56,530 bases of DNA from Microcoleus sp. FACHB-1515 (GTDB lineage Bacteria > Cyanobacteriota > Cyanobacteriia > Elainellales > Elainellaceae): contig NZ_JACJPO010000048.1 of NCBI RefSeq assembly GCF_014696105.1, forward strand, positions 1 through 56,530, given 5' to 3'. Every line of letters starts with the position of its first letter. Within the stretch, counting starts at the first letter, position 1. Shown here in pieces: positions 1-8,312 of the stretch. The notes under the pieces were generated by a model. The model ran no database searches, was not told where the DNA came from, and saw only the letters and a program-made list of their open reading frames with translations. Position numbers and translations under genes: made by a program.

Positions 1-191
1 CCCGATGAATTTCTGCGTCAATCTGGTGTGCGGCTTGATTGCTTACTCTCACCAACCCAAAAAGCCATCCCTCAAACTGGAGTTTGCTTAATTGCCTTAT
101 CCAGAACTCACGTCATCATAGGGTTCCTCGGTTTGTGATTCAGGATCACAGGATTTACAAACAAATAAAATATGCTTCGTCATGAGCGTTA

Positions 192-1175
192 CTATCCTTT
201 TACGAGATGTTCAAACAGGTCATCAATTACGGCATTTGCAGATAGAATACCGCTGCCAATCCAGTAGCTCGGCACAACATAAATTTGTTCTTTTTGAACT
301 GCTTTTAACTGCTGCCATAGGGGATTAGTTCTGATTAGTTGCAAGATGGGTTGTGCTGTTTGAGCGATCGCCGCTTGGTAGCCATAAGACCAAACAAAAA
401 TTACATCTGCATCTAAATCGCTGATCCGCTCCAGTGAAACAAGCCAATCTTCCGGTTCAGAAATTAGGTTGAGTCCAGCATCTTGTAAGATGTTGCTACA
501 AAAAGTGTCTGAAAGATAAGGAGAAACCCCAGCATTGGTGACGCGCAGCACTGAGACTGTCATTAATCGGAAGTTTTCGCGAAGGCTGATTTGAGCTTTG
601 AAATTTTTTAGGCGATCGCCATACGCTTCAATCAGTTGATTTGCCACCTCGGTTTTACCCAGAGACATTGCATTGTGCATCAAAATTTCTTTCCACTGTT
701 CGCTACTTTGAAAATCAAACGAAACAGTAGGTGCAATTCGCGTTAACTGTGAATAAATTGTTTCATCTTCAACTAGTCCTAAAATCAGGTCGGGTTTGAG
801 GGAAAGAACCTTTTCTAAGTTGGGCTGGTTTAGGTTGCCTACAATTTCGACACCAGACAGGCGATCGCGCAAGAAAGTTCGTTCCTCTAACCAGGCTGAA
901 GACACTGCGACGCCTACAGGCTGTATGCCAAGGGCGAACACATTTTCAAGCGAGAAAGGATCGATCGTGATCACGCGCTGGGGATTCAACGGCACACAAG
1001 TTTCCCCCATTGCGTGCTGAATTAGCCGACATTCTGATGCAGGAGAAGATGAATAGATGGCGCTGATTTGATTCGGCTGAATTGAATTCGTGCCGCAGGA
1101 TGCAACCAGTAGAAATGTGAGCATTGCTAGCATGATTTGTTGAATAATCGCTTTAAGATGCTGGACTTGAATCAT
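192..1175 (-). CDS. Iron-siderophore ABC transporter substrate-binding lipoprotein (module A)
   Basis: Predicted periplasmic binding protein of the FecB/FhuD (class III, helical backbone) type that hands a ferric siderophore to an inner-membrane ABC importer. The N-terminus is a lipoprotein signal with a lipobox ending LVASC (Cys about residue 27). The mature part begins with the family hallmark, a short motif with HAMGETCVP followed by PQRVITIDP, then PDLILGLVEDE in the first lobe and a C-terminal INxLxxDDLF-like helix (here NAVIDDLFEHL). Length of 327 residues is normal. It is transcribed after the receptor gene, only 32 bases downstream, so the two are probably one operon with the AraC gene further upstream. 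No permease or ATPase is adjacent; the FecCDE set at 32.4-35.3 kb is the only such importer in the window. Exact siderophore is unknown. Confidence 0.9.
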   Translation of the reverse strand: MIQVQHLKAIIQQIMLAMLTFLLVASCGTNSIQPNQISAIYSSSPASECRLIQHAMGETCVPLNPQRVITIDPFSLENVFALGIQPVGVAVSSAWLEERTFLRDRLSGVEIVGNLNQPNLEKVLSLKPDLILGLVEDETIYSQLTRIAPTVSFDFQSSEQWKEILMHNAMSLGKTEVANQLIEAYGDRLKNFKAQISLRENFRLMTVSVLRVTNAGVSPYLSDTFCSNILQDAGLNLISEPEDWLVSLERISDLDADVIFVWSYGYQAAIAQTAQPILQLIRTNPLWQQLKAVQKEQIYVVPSYWIGSGILSANAVIDDLFEHLVKG

Positions 1176-1207
1176 GCTGCTTTCAGTTCATCTTCTCGCT
1201 GTACTGG

Positions 1208-3751
1208 CTAAAACTCGATCGATACTGACCCCAAGATTGTCAAGGGAGTACCAGGATTTGCAGTTCTACCAAAACTTGCATTTTGAATGTAATCAATATC
1301 AAAAAGATTCTTGATATTGATAGCGGCTCGAAAATTATTTCGGCGGTAGAAAATGCTGGCGTCTGTGCGGACATAGCCAGGAATTTCATAGTTATTGTCG
1401 AGGTTTCCAGGGCGATCGCTGGCAAAAAATAGACCGATTCCGAATCCTAAACCTTCTAGATTGCCGCTTTGAAGTTCATAGCTTGTCCACAGGCTACCAG
1501 AATTTTGAGGAACATCAGCGAGGCGATTTCCCTCTAATAAACTGCCGCCATCATCAGTGACTTCAGCATCCGTATGGGCATAGGAGGCAATGATGTTCCA
1601 GCCGGAAGCAATCTCGCCAATCACGTCAAATTCGATGCCTCGGCTACGCTGCTCACCGATCGCAATGCTGAAGTCAGTATTGTTGGGATCAGTTACGGCA
1701 ATATTGCGTTTGGTTAGATCGTAAGCGGCTAGATTTGCGATCACTCTGCCGTCAAACAATTCGCCTCTTGCGCCAATTTCAAATTGCGTTCCGCGTTCGG
1801 GTTCTAGCAAATCACCGTCTACGGTTGTGCCGGAGTTTGGTGTGAAAGATTGGCTGAAGCTTGCGTATAGTGATAGCGGTTCGATCGGCTGATAGACGAT
1901 TCCCACACGCGGCGTAAATGCCTCATCTGTTTGACTGGAATCAACGCCATTAAACCTTGAATCTTGCTCGATGATGTCAAATCGTCCACCCACAAGCAGG
2001 ATTAAGTTATCAAGAAGGTCGATTTGATCTTGCACATAAAATCCGATATTGTCAATTTCATCTCGGAAGACAAATCGTTCGGTGAGATCGCTGCGATCGG
2101 GTCGATCGGCCAATCTATATTCTGGATCAAAAATGTTAATCGGTGGTGGTGGAGTGGCGGAGGAGCGATTATCAAATGCATCGGTGATGCGAAGCAAATC
2201 AACCCCAACGAGCAGCGTGTGATTGATCGATCCCGTTGAAAATTCGCCTTGAATGCTACTTTGAATCGAATAGTTCCAGAAGGTCGATTCGTTGTCGCTC
2301 CAGTCCGATCGCGTCAGTTCACCTGTTGCTTCATTGAGCGCTCCGACTCTAGCAAATTGGAAGGAATTGTCGGTCGTAAAAAATCGCACTCCATTTCGGA
2401 GCGTCCAATCATCGCTGAGTTGATGATTCAGTCGTAAAGCCGCACTAAATTCTTCAACGCTAGTGACATCATCAGGTTCACCCAAAATTCGATCGAACGG
2501 AATATCTGCAAGTCCATCACCAAAGGCAATGATGCCGCGATCGAACGGACGCTCATCTCGCAGATATTCAAGTTCCAAAATGAGATCGGTGCGATCGCCA
2601 ATTTCCCAGCTTACAACCGGAGCAATAAACAGTCGTTCAATTCCCTGATCAAAGTCACGAAAGTCATCCGAGCGCTCATAAACAGCATTGAGGCGATAGC
2701 GCAAGGAGCGATCGTCATTTAGCGGGCCTGTGAAATCAATGCTAGGGCGAATTGTGCTGAAACTGCCTCCCTGCAATTCCACCACATACTGCGGATTTTC
2801 TAAAGGTAACTCGGTGACAAAATTGACGATACCGCCCGGTTCCAAATTGCCAAACAGAACGGATGCTGGCCCTCTAAGAACTTCGATCCGCTCAACGTTT
2901 GCCAGTTCTCGAAACGTCCGAAAGTTGCCGCGCTCTAAAAAGCCGTTGCGTAACGTATCAATCGTAAAGAAACCGCGAATCACATAGCTTTCGCGTGAAC
3001 CACCAAACGCATTTCCCTCACCCACGCCGCTGACGTTGCGAAGCGCATCTCGACTGCGAAGAATCTGCTGGTCTTCAATCACCTGCTGGGGAATAATCGA
3101 AATCGATTGGGGAATGTCGCGCAGCGGCGTATCCGTTCGGGTTGCGGTTGTGGCGTTATCGACAACATAGCCTTCTTCCTGAGTGCCCGTCACCACGACT
3201 TCGATTGCATCCTCCTCTGCTCCTGCCGTTTCTGTTCCGGGCGTAACGGCCAGCACCAAGCCGCGATCGATGTTGAAACTGGCAGTCGGCGGTGCATCAA
3301 CTCCGGTGATCGCCACTCGCACTCGGTCTCCTACCAAATCCGTAACGCTCACCAGCGCAATGCCTTCAGCCGGATTCGCCGCTTCAAACTGGTCGCCGTC
3401 CGCCAATGTCAGTACCGCATTTGGGATATCCACAATCAAAGCGTTGCCGACGACAGAGGTAGAAGGAGTCTGCAAGGGTTCGCTGGTTTCCAGCGCGATC
3501 GCCAGCCCTGCTTCCGTCACATTCACCTCAACGCCCGTCACCTGCACCAGCGATTGAGCAATCTGAGCCACCCAAGCGTCGATCGAGGCGGCAGGCTGTT
3601 CAAGCTCGCTCAGTCGGGGAATTTCGGCAGATGGCGTAGGTGCGATCGATGGGATAATCGCTTCCTCAATTCCTTCTGCTTGAGCAGGAAAAGCCGCCAG
3701 GACAGACAACACACTCGCAACAAACGCCAACCGTCGTACCTGATTCATCAC
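1208..3751 (-). CDS. TonB-dependent siderophore receptor with AMIN domain (module A)
   Basis: Outer-membrane ligand-gated barrel for a ferric siderophore, energised by TonB-ExbB-ExbD. The 847 residues hold a signal peptide ending at about AQA (25), an AMIN domain at about 71-170 (includes VGNALIVDIPNAVL and RVRVAITGVDAPP), a TonB-box-like DAIEVVVTG near 181-189, a plug domain from about 208 (LRDIPQSISIIPQQV; ERIEVLRGPASVLFG) and a barrel to a terminal phenylalanine. The AMIN domain between signal and TonB box is typical of cyanobacterial receptors. The gene starts 144 bases after the AraC gene and is followed closely by the binding protein. The gap holds tandem 21-bp repeats and a Fur-like palindrome, so it likely has its own regulated promoter. 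Substrate type cannot be read from the sequence. Confidence 0.93.
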   Translation of the reverse strand: MMNQVRRLAFVASVLSVLAAFPAQAEGIEEAIIPSIAPTPSAEIPRLSELEQPAASIDAWVAQIAQSLVQVTGVEVNVTEAGLAIALETSEPLQTPSTSVVGNALIVDIPNAVLTLADGDQFEAANPAEGIALVSVTDLVGDRVRVAITGVDAPPTASFNIDRGLVLAVTPGTETAGAEEDAIEVVVTGTQEEGYVVDNATTATRTDTPLRDIPQSISIIPQQVIEDQQILRSRDALRNVSGVGEGNAFGGSRESYVIRGFFTIDTLRNGFLERGNFRTFRELANVERIEVLRGPASVLFGNLEPGGIVNFVTELPLENPQYVVELQGGSFSTIRPSIDFTGPLNDDRSLRYRLNAVYERSDDFRDFDQGIERLFIAPVVSWEIGDRTDLILELEYLRDERPFDRGIIAFGDGLADIPFDRILGEPDDVTSVEEFSAALRLNHQLSDDWTLRNGVRFFTTDNSFQFARVGALNEATGELTRSDWSDNESTFWNYSIQSSIQGEFSTGSINHTLLVGVDLLRITDAFDNRSSATPPPPINIFDPEYRLADRPDRSDLTERFVFRDEIDNIGFYVQDQIDLLDNLILLVGGRFDIIEQDSRFNGVDSSQTDEAFTPRVGIVYQPIEPLSLYASFSQSFTPNSGTTVDGDLLEPERGTQFEIGARGELFDGRVIANLAAYDLTKRNIAVTDPNNTDFSIAIGEQRSRGIEFDVIGEIASGWNIIASYAHTDAEVTDDGGSLLEGNRLADVPQNSGSLWTSYELQSGNLEGLGFGIGLFFASDRPGNLDNNYEIPGYVRTDASIFYRRNNFRAAINIKNLFDIDYIQNASFGRTANPGTPLTILGSVSIEF

Positions 3752-3814
3752 TCACACCACCATCAAAAGCGAGAAAGCAAAAGTTCGGCTGCATCTACAG
3801 CCAAATTTCTACAC

Positions 3815-3829
3815 TGAGAAACCTTCTCA
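3815..3829 (-). promoter_or_regulatory. Candidate Fur-like palindrome before module A receptor
   Basis: Perfect inverted repeat, TGAGAA-GGT-TTCTCA in the direction of the receptor gene, also readable as the 7-1-7 form TGAGAAG-G-TTTCTCA expected of a Fur box. It lies about 64-78 bases before the receptor start and just after a possible -10 (TATCTT), so binding there would block transcription. That Fur binds is inference from the half-site resemblance and from similar TGAGAA sites near other genes of this island. Confidence 0.42.
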
Positions 3830-3853
3830 AGAAGATAGCGGGAATCAGCCGTT

Positions 3854-3893
3854 CAATTTGCGCCCGAACCGGAACAATTTGCGCCCAAATCGG
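3854..3893 (-). promoter_or_regulatory. Tandem 21-bp direct repeats, candidate AraC-regulator operator (module A)
   Basis: Two copies of CAATTTGCGCCC (plus-strand reading) begin at 3854 and 3875, exactly 21 bases apart; the match extends to 19 bases with two differences. In the receptor's direction the core is GGGCGCAAATTG. They lie between the AraC gene, whose stop is 3 bases away, and the receptor it probably controls. Two direct repeats spaced two helical turns apart, just before a -10, are the usual layout of AraC/XylS activator sites. A similar arrangement is seen before the module D receptor. Confidence 0.6.
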
Positions 3894-3895
3894 AA

Positions 3896-4867
3896 TTACT
3901 GCTGATTTTGCTTTGAGAACGCCTTGGGATTCACGCCAAACGATTTGCGGAAGACGGCGGCAAAGCGGCTCTGGCTGGCGTACCCCACTGCTTGCGCGGC
4001 TTCGTGAACGTTCATGCGTCCTTCCATCAGCAGCAGCTTTGCTTGCTCCATCCGGTGCTGGCGCAAACAGCCGAATACGGTGGTGTTGAACACTTCGCGA
4101 AAGCCACGCTTGAGAGTGCATTCATTCAGTCCCACCTGTCGGGCAAGCTGCATCAAAGACGGTGGATTATTCAGGTTTTGCAGCAGAATTGCTTTGGCCT
4201 GGTAAATGCGATCGACATCATCTCGATTCAATTTGACAAGCGATCGCTTGCCCTGAGCTTCTGTCTCATCTTCCAACAGCAGCACCATCAGTTCCCAAAC
4301 TTTACTTTCAAGAAACATCCGTTTCGTAAATCCCTGATAGGGACAGTGCAAAATTTGCTGAAGGATAGCTTGCATTGCTGGGGTCGATCGCCCCGAACGA
4401 ACATAGTATTCCTGACTTGGGTTTCTAACTAAATGCTCAAATTCTAAAGGAATCGCTTCAGATTCACGACTCGCAAACGATCGAAATACTTCTGGCTGAA
4501 TGTGAACGCTGACCCAGGCACTCCGCTCTTGAGAGGCTAGTTTCCAAAGCTCGGCGGGACAAGTGCCACTGCCGTAAAGATAGTAAGGAATGTTGGATGT
4601 AGTGCGCTGCTGTTCTGACAGATGAAACGTATATTCTAAGGGATGCTCACTATCAGGAAATGCCGTGATGATGTCGTCATGCACTTGATAGTCAGCGATC
4701 GCCAATTCTAACCCGTCTCGCAATTGAATTTGTCGTACAAAGCCCTGCCCCAATTGCGATGGATAGTTCCAGATCATCTCATCTTTTAAGCCGGAAATAT
4801 TTCGCTCATCCTCCGCACTTTCCTCAAACAGTGCCCAGTAGTCGTGATGTGAAAGGGCGATCGCCAT
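3896..4867 (-). CDS. AraC-family regulator, PchR-like (module A)
   Basis: 323-residue transcription regulator. The C-terminal third is an AraC double helix-turn-helix: PSLMQLARQVGLNECTLKRG is the first HTH, followed by FREVFNTTVFGCLRQHRMEQA and then EAAQAVGYASQSRFAAVFRK with the conserved G-x-S-x-F-x-x-x-F-K signature. The N-terminal two thirds are variable and probably sense the siderophore, as in PchR and YbtA. Start ATG at 4867 is preceded by GAGGAAG. It lies directly upstream of and co-directional with the receptor, as do its three paralogues here. It probably activates the receptor operon when the cognate siderophore enters; this is inference from family and position. Confidence 0.92.
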   Translation of the reverse strand: MAIALSHHDYWALFEESAEDERNISGLKDEMIWNYPSQLGQGFVRQIQLRDGLELAIADYQVHDDIITAFPDSEHPLEYTFHLSEQQRTTSNIPYYLYGSGTCPAELWKLASQERSAWVSVHIQPEVFRSFASRESEAIPLEFEHLVRNPSQEYYVRSGRSTPAMQAILQQILHCPYQGFTKRMFLESKVWELMVLLLEDETEAQGKRSLVKLNRDDVDRIYQAKAILLQNLNNPPSLMQLARQVGLNECTLKRGFREVFNTTVFGCLRQHRMEQAKLLLMEGRMNVHEAAQAVGYASQSRFAAVFRKSFGVNPKAFSKQNQQ

Positions 4868-4898
4868 TGCTTCCTCGTGTTAACAGCAGTAAACTTTG

Positions 4899-4927
4899 AT
4901 TCTGAAGCTTTTGAGAATTGCTGTCAA
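4899..4927 (-). promoter_or_regulatory. Candidate sigma-70 promoter with TGAGAATT Fur-like half site, module A regulator
   Basis: Reading toward the AraC gene: TTGACA (plus 4922-4927), 17-base spacer, CAGAAT (plus 4899-4904). The spacer contains a CAATTCTCA segment (TGAGAATTG at 4912-4920 on plus), matching the half sites seen before the other three AraC genes. A repressor bound there would cover the promoter. Function is inferred from the sequence only. Confidence 0.45.
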
Positions 4928-4954
4928 TAACTTGGATTTGGCGCGAAGAAGAGC

Positions 4955-5293
4955 TTACAGAATTCCGTTTAGCGTTAAGACAAATCCAGGTAATACTTCC
5001 TCGCCTGAAATTTCAGTTGAAGAGTGCAAAACTTCAACAGTTCGATCGCTCCGATAAATTTCCACCTGCTGGTCTTGCAGATTGATCAGCCAGCCTAGCT
5101 GCATTCCGTTTTCCAGATATTCCTGCATTTTGGCTTGCACATCTTTCAGTGCATCGCTAGCTGAGCGCAGTTCGATCGCAAAATCAGGACACAGCGGCAG
5201 AAATTTGTTGGGGTCAGGCCGTAAGGCTTTGAGTCGGTCTCGTTTCACCCAAGCCGCATCGGGCGATCGCGAATGAACCGAAAAAGATTCCGT
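4955..5293 (-). pseudogene. Uma2-family endonuclease remnant (N-terminus lost)
   Basis: The reading frame codes for the C-terminal half of a Uma2 (DUF820, PD-(D/E)XK fold) protein: RSPDAAWVKRDRLKAL, then PDFAIELRSASDALKDVQAKM and GWLINLQDQQVEIYR. Full-length members are about 185-200 residues. The frame runs upstream through SRSPDAAWV to an in-frame TAA near 5294-5296 with no start codon before it except an internal GTG at 5248, which would drop the SPDAAWV motif. The N-terminal half is not seen in the sequence up to the ABC gene at 5428. Best read as a truncated, inactive copy, though a short protein from the GTG cannot be excluded. Confidence 0.7.
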
Positions 5294-5427
5294 TTAGGAA
5301 TCAAAAAAATCCCGCTGGGAATCAAATTAATCTTTCAAAATCGTTGCATTCACGCTACGCTAATTGGGTTTAAGTTCTGAGGAATAAAGCATTTCTTGAT
5401 GAATTAACCAGGCAGAAAAGTTTATAA

Positions 5428-7203
5428 ATGAACATTCGGGTGCGTCAGTATTGGAAGCTCTTTGCAACCTATCTGCATTTTCAGCGATCGCGTGTCTTCT
5501 GGCTAGCAGTAACCTTACTGGGCAGCATTGCGCTTCAGTTGATCAATCCACAAGTTTTAGCAAACTTTATTGATGCAGCAGTCGCAGGGGAATCGACTCA
5601 AACATTGCTGCAAACTGCGCTGTTATTTTTGGCGATCGCCCTGCTCACTCAGGGCACAACGCTAGCAGCAACCTATTTCAGTGAACTGGTCGCTTGGACG
5701 GCAACCAATGCTTTGCGATTAGATTTAGCCGATCACTGTTTGCGCCTTGATTTGTCGTTTCACAAAAACTCGACATCGGGCGAACTGGTGGAGCGCGTCG
5801 ATGGCGATGTGAATACGCTCTCGCGCTTTTTTTCGGAATTTATTTTGTATGTGATTAGCAATTTAATTTTGCTGCTCGGTATTTTAATCGTGTTGTGGTT
5901 CACCGATTGGCGAGCCGGATTTGGCTTAACTGCCTTTACGCTGCTGGCGATCGCCCTCTTATTGCGACTGCAATCGATCGCGCTTACTTCTTGGATTGAA
6001 TATCGGCAAATCAACGCAAATTTCTTCGGTTTTTTGAGTGAACATCTGGCCGCAACCGAAGATTTACGGGCAAATGGCGCGATCGAATATGTGATGCGGC
6101 GTTTCTATCATTTGCTGCAACGCTGGCTCCCCTTGTTTCATCGAGCGCGGTGGGGCGGGACGCTGCTGTGGAGTGCGACGGTGGGATTGTTTGCGATTGG
6201 CAATGCGATCGCGCTGAGCATCGGGGCGTATCTGTGGAGTCGTCAGGAAATTTCGATCGGCACGGTTTACCTAATTTTTTCCTACACCAGTTTGCTGCAA
6301 GACCCGATCGAGCAAATTCGCGCTCAGCTTGAAGATTTTCAGCAGGCCGAGGCGAGCATCCACCGGATTCAGGAATTGTTTAACGTGCGATCGCGGTTGA
6401 CAGCGGGGGGCGATCGCACCTTACCTGCGGGCGCGTTGTCCGTCACGTTCGATCGCATCTCGTTTCGCTATCCCGAAGCGATCGAGTCCAACTTCTACAG
6501 CCTGCGCGATCTGTCGTTTGAACTGCCTGCGGGTCAGGTGTTGGGGCTGTTGGGACGCACGGGCAGCGGCAAAACCACGATCGCCCGCTTGCTGTTGCGC
6601 CTGTACGACGTGGAATCGGGGCATTTGCGCTTGGGCGGCGTTGACATTGATCAAGTGGCGATCGCCCAGCTACCGCAGCAGATTGGACTGGTGACGCAGG
6701 ACGTACAGCTTTTTCAAACGACGATTCGCAACAACTTGACCTTCTTCAATCCGCAAATTCACGATGCGGAAATTCTGCGGGCATTGGCTTGGCTGGAACT
6801 GCTGCCCTGGCTGGAGTCGCTGCCGCAGGGATTGGACACGCCACTCGGCGCAGACAATGGCGGCTTGTCGGCAGGACAGGCGCAATTGTTGGCGTTTGTG
6901 CGTGTGTTTCTAAAAAATCCGGGCTTGGTGATTCTCGATGAGGCGTCATCGCGGCTCGATCCGCTGACTGAAAAGCTTGTCGAAGGCGCGATCGATCGCC
7001 TGCTACACAACCGCACGGGCATCATCATCGCGCATCGCCTTTCAACGGTGCAAAGAGCCGATCGCATCTTGATCTTGGAAGCAGGTCAGCGCGTGGAGTT
7101 TGGCGATCGCATTACGCTGGCGAAGCATCCGCAGTCGCGGTTTGCTCAGTTGCTCAAGGCAGGTTCGATCGATCCGCTAGGCTTGACGGGTGGAGACATC
7201 TAA
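5428..7203 (+). CDS. ABC exporter-fold transporter, permease fused to ATPase (module B)
   Basis: 591-residue half transporter: six-helix type-1 exporter membrane domain (about 20-310) fused to an ATPase domain. Walker A is GRTGSGKTT (376-384), Q-loop VTQDVQ, Walker B VILDEAS with the catalytic Glu at about 505, and H-loop AHRLST. The signature is LSAGQ (about 480-484) rather than the canonical LSGGQ. It stands before, and co-directional with, the module B regulator (44 bases). In this setting it may import ferric siderophores, as IrtAB does, or export siderophores. The altered signature matches the defect in the transporter at 17838-19649, so the two are plausible partners. Function is inferred from motifs and context. 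Confidence 0.88.
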   Translation: MNIRVRQYWKLFATYLHFQRSRVFWLAVTLLGSIALQLINPQVLANFIDAAVAGESTQTLLQTALLFLAIALLTQGTTLAATYFSELVAWTATNALRLDLADHCLRLDLSFHKNSTSGELVERVDGDVNTLSRFFSEFILYVISNLILLLGILIVLWFTDWRAGFGLTAFTLLAIALLLRLQSIALTSWIEYRQINANFFGFLSEHLAATEDLRANGAIEYVMRRFYHLLQRWLPLFHRARWGGTLLWSATVGLFAIGNAIALSIGAYLWSRQEISIGTVYLIFSYTSLLQDPIEQIRAQLEDFQQAEASIHRIQELFNVRSRLTAGGDRTLPAGALSVTFDRISFRYPEAIESNFYSLRDLSFELPAGQVLGLLGRTGSGKTTIARLLLRLYDVESGHLRLGGVDIDQVAIAQLPQQIGLVTQDVQLFQTTIRNNLTFFNPQIHDAEILRALAWLELLPWLESLPQGLDTPLGADNGGLSAGQAQLLAFVRVFLKNPGLVILDEASSRLDPLTEKLVEGAIDRLLHNRTGIIIAHRLSTVQRADRILILEAGQRVEFGDRITLAKHPQSRFAQLLKAGSIDPLGLTGGDI

Positions 7204-7204
7204 C

Positions 7205-7219
7205 TGAGAATAATCTGCA
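7205..7219 (+). promoter_or_regulatory. Candidate Fur-like site before module B regulator
   Basis: TGAGAATAATCTGCA lies 2 bases after the ABC transporter stop and 29 bases before the AraC start. The left half TGAGAAT recurs before the other AraC genes of the island; the right half is imperfect. Its place inside an apparent operon suggests a separate iron-controlled promoter for the regulator. Confidence 0.35.
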
Positions 7220-7247
7220 TTAAGAGGAAACGTGAGCGGAGACGATT

Positions 7248-8189
7248 GTGGCGATTTGCCTTTCAAGTGTGGACTATGCGGAACTGTGGCAGGACGATCG
7301 TTCAGCAGCTTCTTCGATCGAATCAGTGCGGGTTTGCTCTACCAAAGTGGGAAGAGGCTATAAGCGCTGGATTCAGCTTCGAGACATGACGCTTTTGATT
7401 CATGATTACGAGCTATCAGAAGATTTATTCGTTGAGTATTCCAGCGAAGAGGCAGGCGAAATCGGATTAGAGTTTGGATTTCAGCTATTGGGAAATCGCT
7501 GCGATCGACAGTCAGGTCAAAACTTTTTATACGGCGGCTTCAGCGAAGACGGAGAAGCGATCGCAGAATTTTTAAGCGATCGAATTTTGCAGGTAGATAT
7601 TCACTTAAACTCAATTCAGCAGCTTTGCCGCTTCGCGTCACAGGGCTTAGATGGTTTGCCTGAAGATCTTCAGCAGCTATTAGCAGACGATCGCAGTTTG
7701 GAATACGGCGATGTAGCCGCAATTACGCCTGCGATGAGAACTGCGCTAGAGCAACTGTTGAACTGTCCTTATGTCGGAATTACGCGACAGCTTTATCTGG
7801 AAAGTCGCTGTTTGGAATTAATTGCCTTGAAGTTGGAGCAGCTATCCGATCGCAAGCTCGAATCGAAATTAAAACCAGACGACGTCGATCGCATTCATCA
7901 GGCAAAAGATATTTTGAGCGATCGCCTTGACAATCCTCCTTCGTTAATCGAACTCGCCAGACAGGTCGGGCTAAATGACTACAAGCTGAAAGTTGGCTTT
8001 CGGGAAGTGTTTGGCACAACGGCATTTGGCTATCTGCGCCAGCACCGGATGGAGCGAGCGAGTCAGCTTCTTTCGGAAGGTCGGCTCAACGTGAAAGAAG
8101 TGGCGCGATCGGTCGGATATGCGAATCAAAGTCGGTTTGCGGCAGCGTTTCGGCAGCAGTTTGGCGTGAATCCGAAATCCTACAGATAG
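7248..8189 (+). CDS. AraC-family regulator, PchR-like (module B)
   Basis: 313 residues, GTG start preceded by a GGAG motif. C-terminal AraC DNA-binding domain: PPSLIELARQVGLNDYKLKV (first HTH), FREVFGTTAFGYLRQHRME, then VARSVGYANQSRFAAAFRQQ and GVNPKSYR. The N-terminal sensor region resembles the other three regulators (GYKRWIQLRDMTLLIHDY). It precedes the module B receptor by about 120 bases and presumably controls it. Ligand unknown; a ferric siderophore is the natural guess from the PchR/YbtA relatives. Confidence 0.92.
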   Translation: MAICLSSVDYAELWQDDRSAASSIESVRVCSTKVGRGYKRWIQLRDMTLLIHDYELSEDLFVEYSSEEAGEIGLEFGFQLLGNRCDRQSGQNFLYGGFSEDGEAIAEFLSDRILQVDIHLNSIQQLCRFASQGLDGLPEDLQQLLADDRSLEYGDVAAITPAMRTALEQLLNCPYVGITRQLYLESRCLELIALKLEQLSDRKLESKLKPDDVDRIHQAKDILSDRLDNPPSLIELARQVGLNDYKLKVGFREVFGTTAFGYLRQHRMERASQLLSEGRLNVKEVARSVGYANQSRFAAAFRQQFGVNPKSYR

Positions 8190-8202
8190 AAATCCCTCAG
8201 CA

Positions 8203-8238
8203 GCGCAAAAAGATCCGTTTGCGAGCCAAAGCGATCGC
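8203..8238 (+). promoter_or_regulatory. Weak 21-bp spaced repeat, candidate regulator site (module B)
   Basis: GCGCAAAAAGATCCG at 8203 resembles the module A repeat reading GCGCAAATTGTTCCG (12 of 15). A second, weaker copy (AGCCAAAG) starts 21 bases later at 8224 and runs into a HIP1 octamer. Same position, between regulator stop and receptor start, as in modules A and D. The second half is weak evidence. Confidence 0.3.
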
Positions 8239-8312
8239 CAATAGTCCAACGCTAGCCTGTAATCTTTTTGCTAAGGATTATCAACTAAACGGTTTGCTGA
8301 AGGTGTGGTGTG

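Noticed and set aside
1-138. Open plus-strand frame from the window edge to a TGA at about 136-138
   Set aside because: Only 45 codons with no recognisable family feature; could be the end of a gene cut by the window edge, but there is not enough to support it.
3107-3817. 236-codon plus-strand frame opposite the module A receptor
   Set aside because: Shadow of the AMIN-receptor coding strand; no family motif and no ribosome site.
5286-5323. GATTCC/GGAATC repeats with an A-run near the Uma2 relic, considered as a terminator
   Set aside because: The A-run is on the wrong side for either transcript direction and the stem is only 6 bp.
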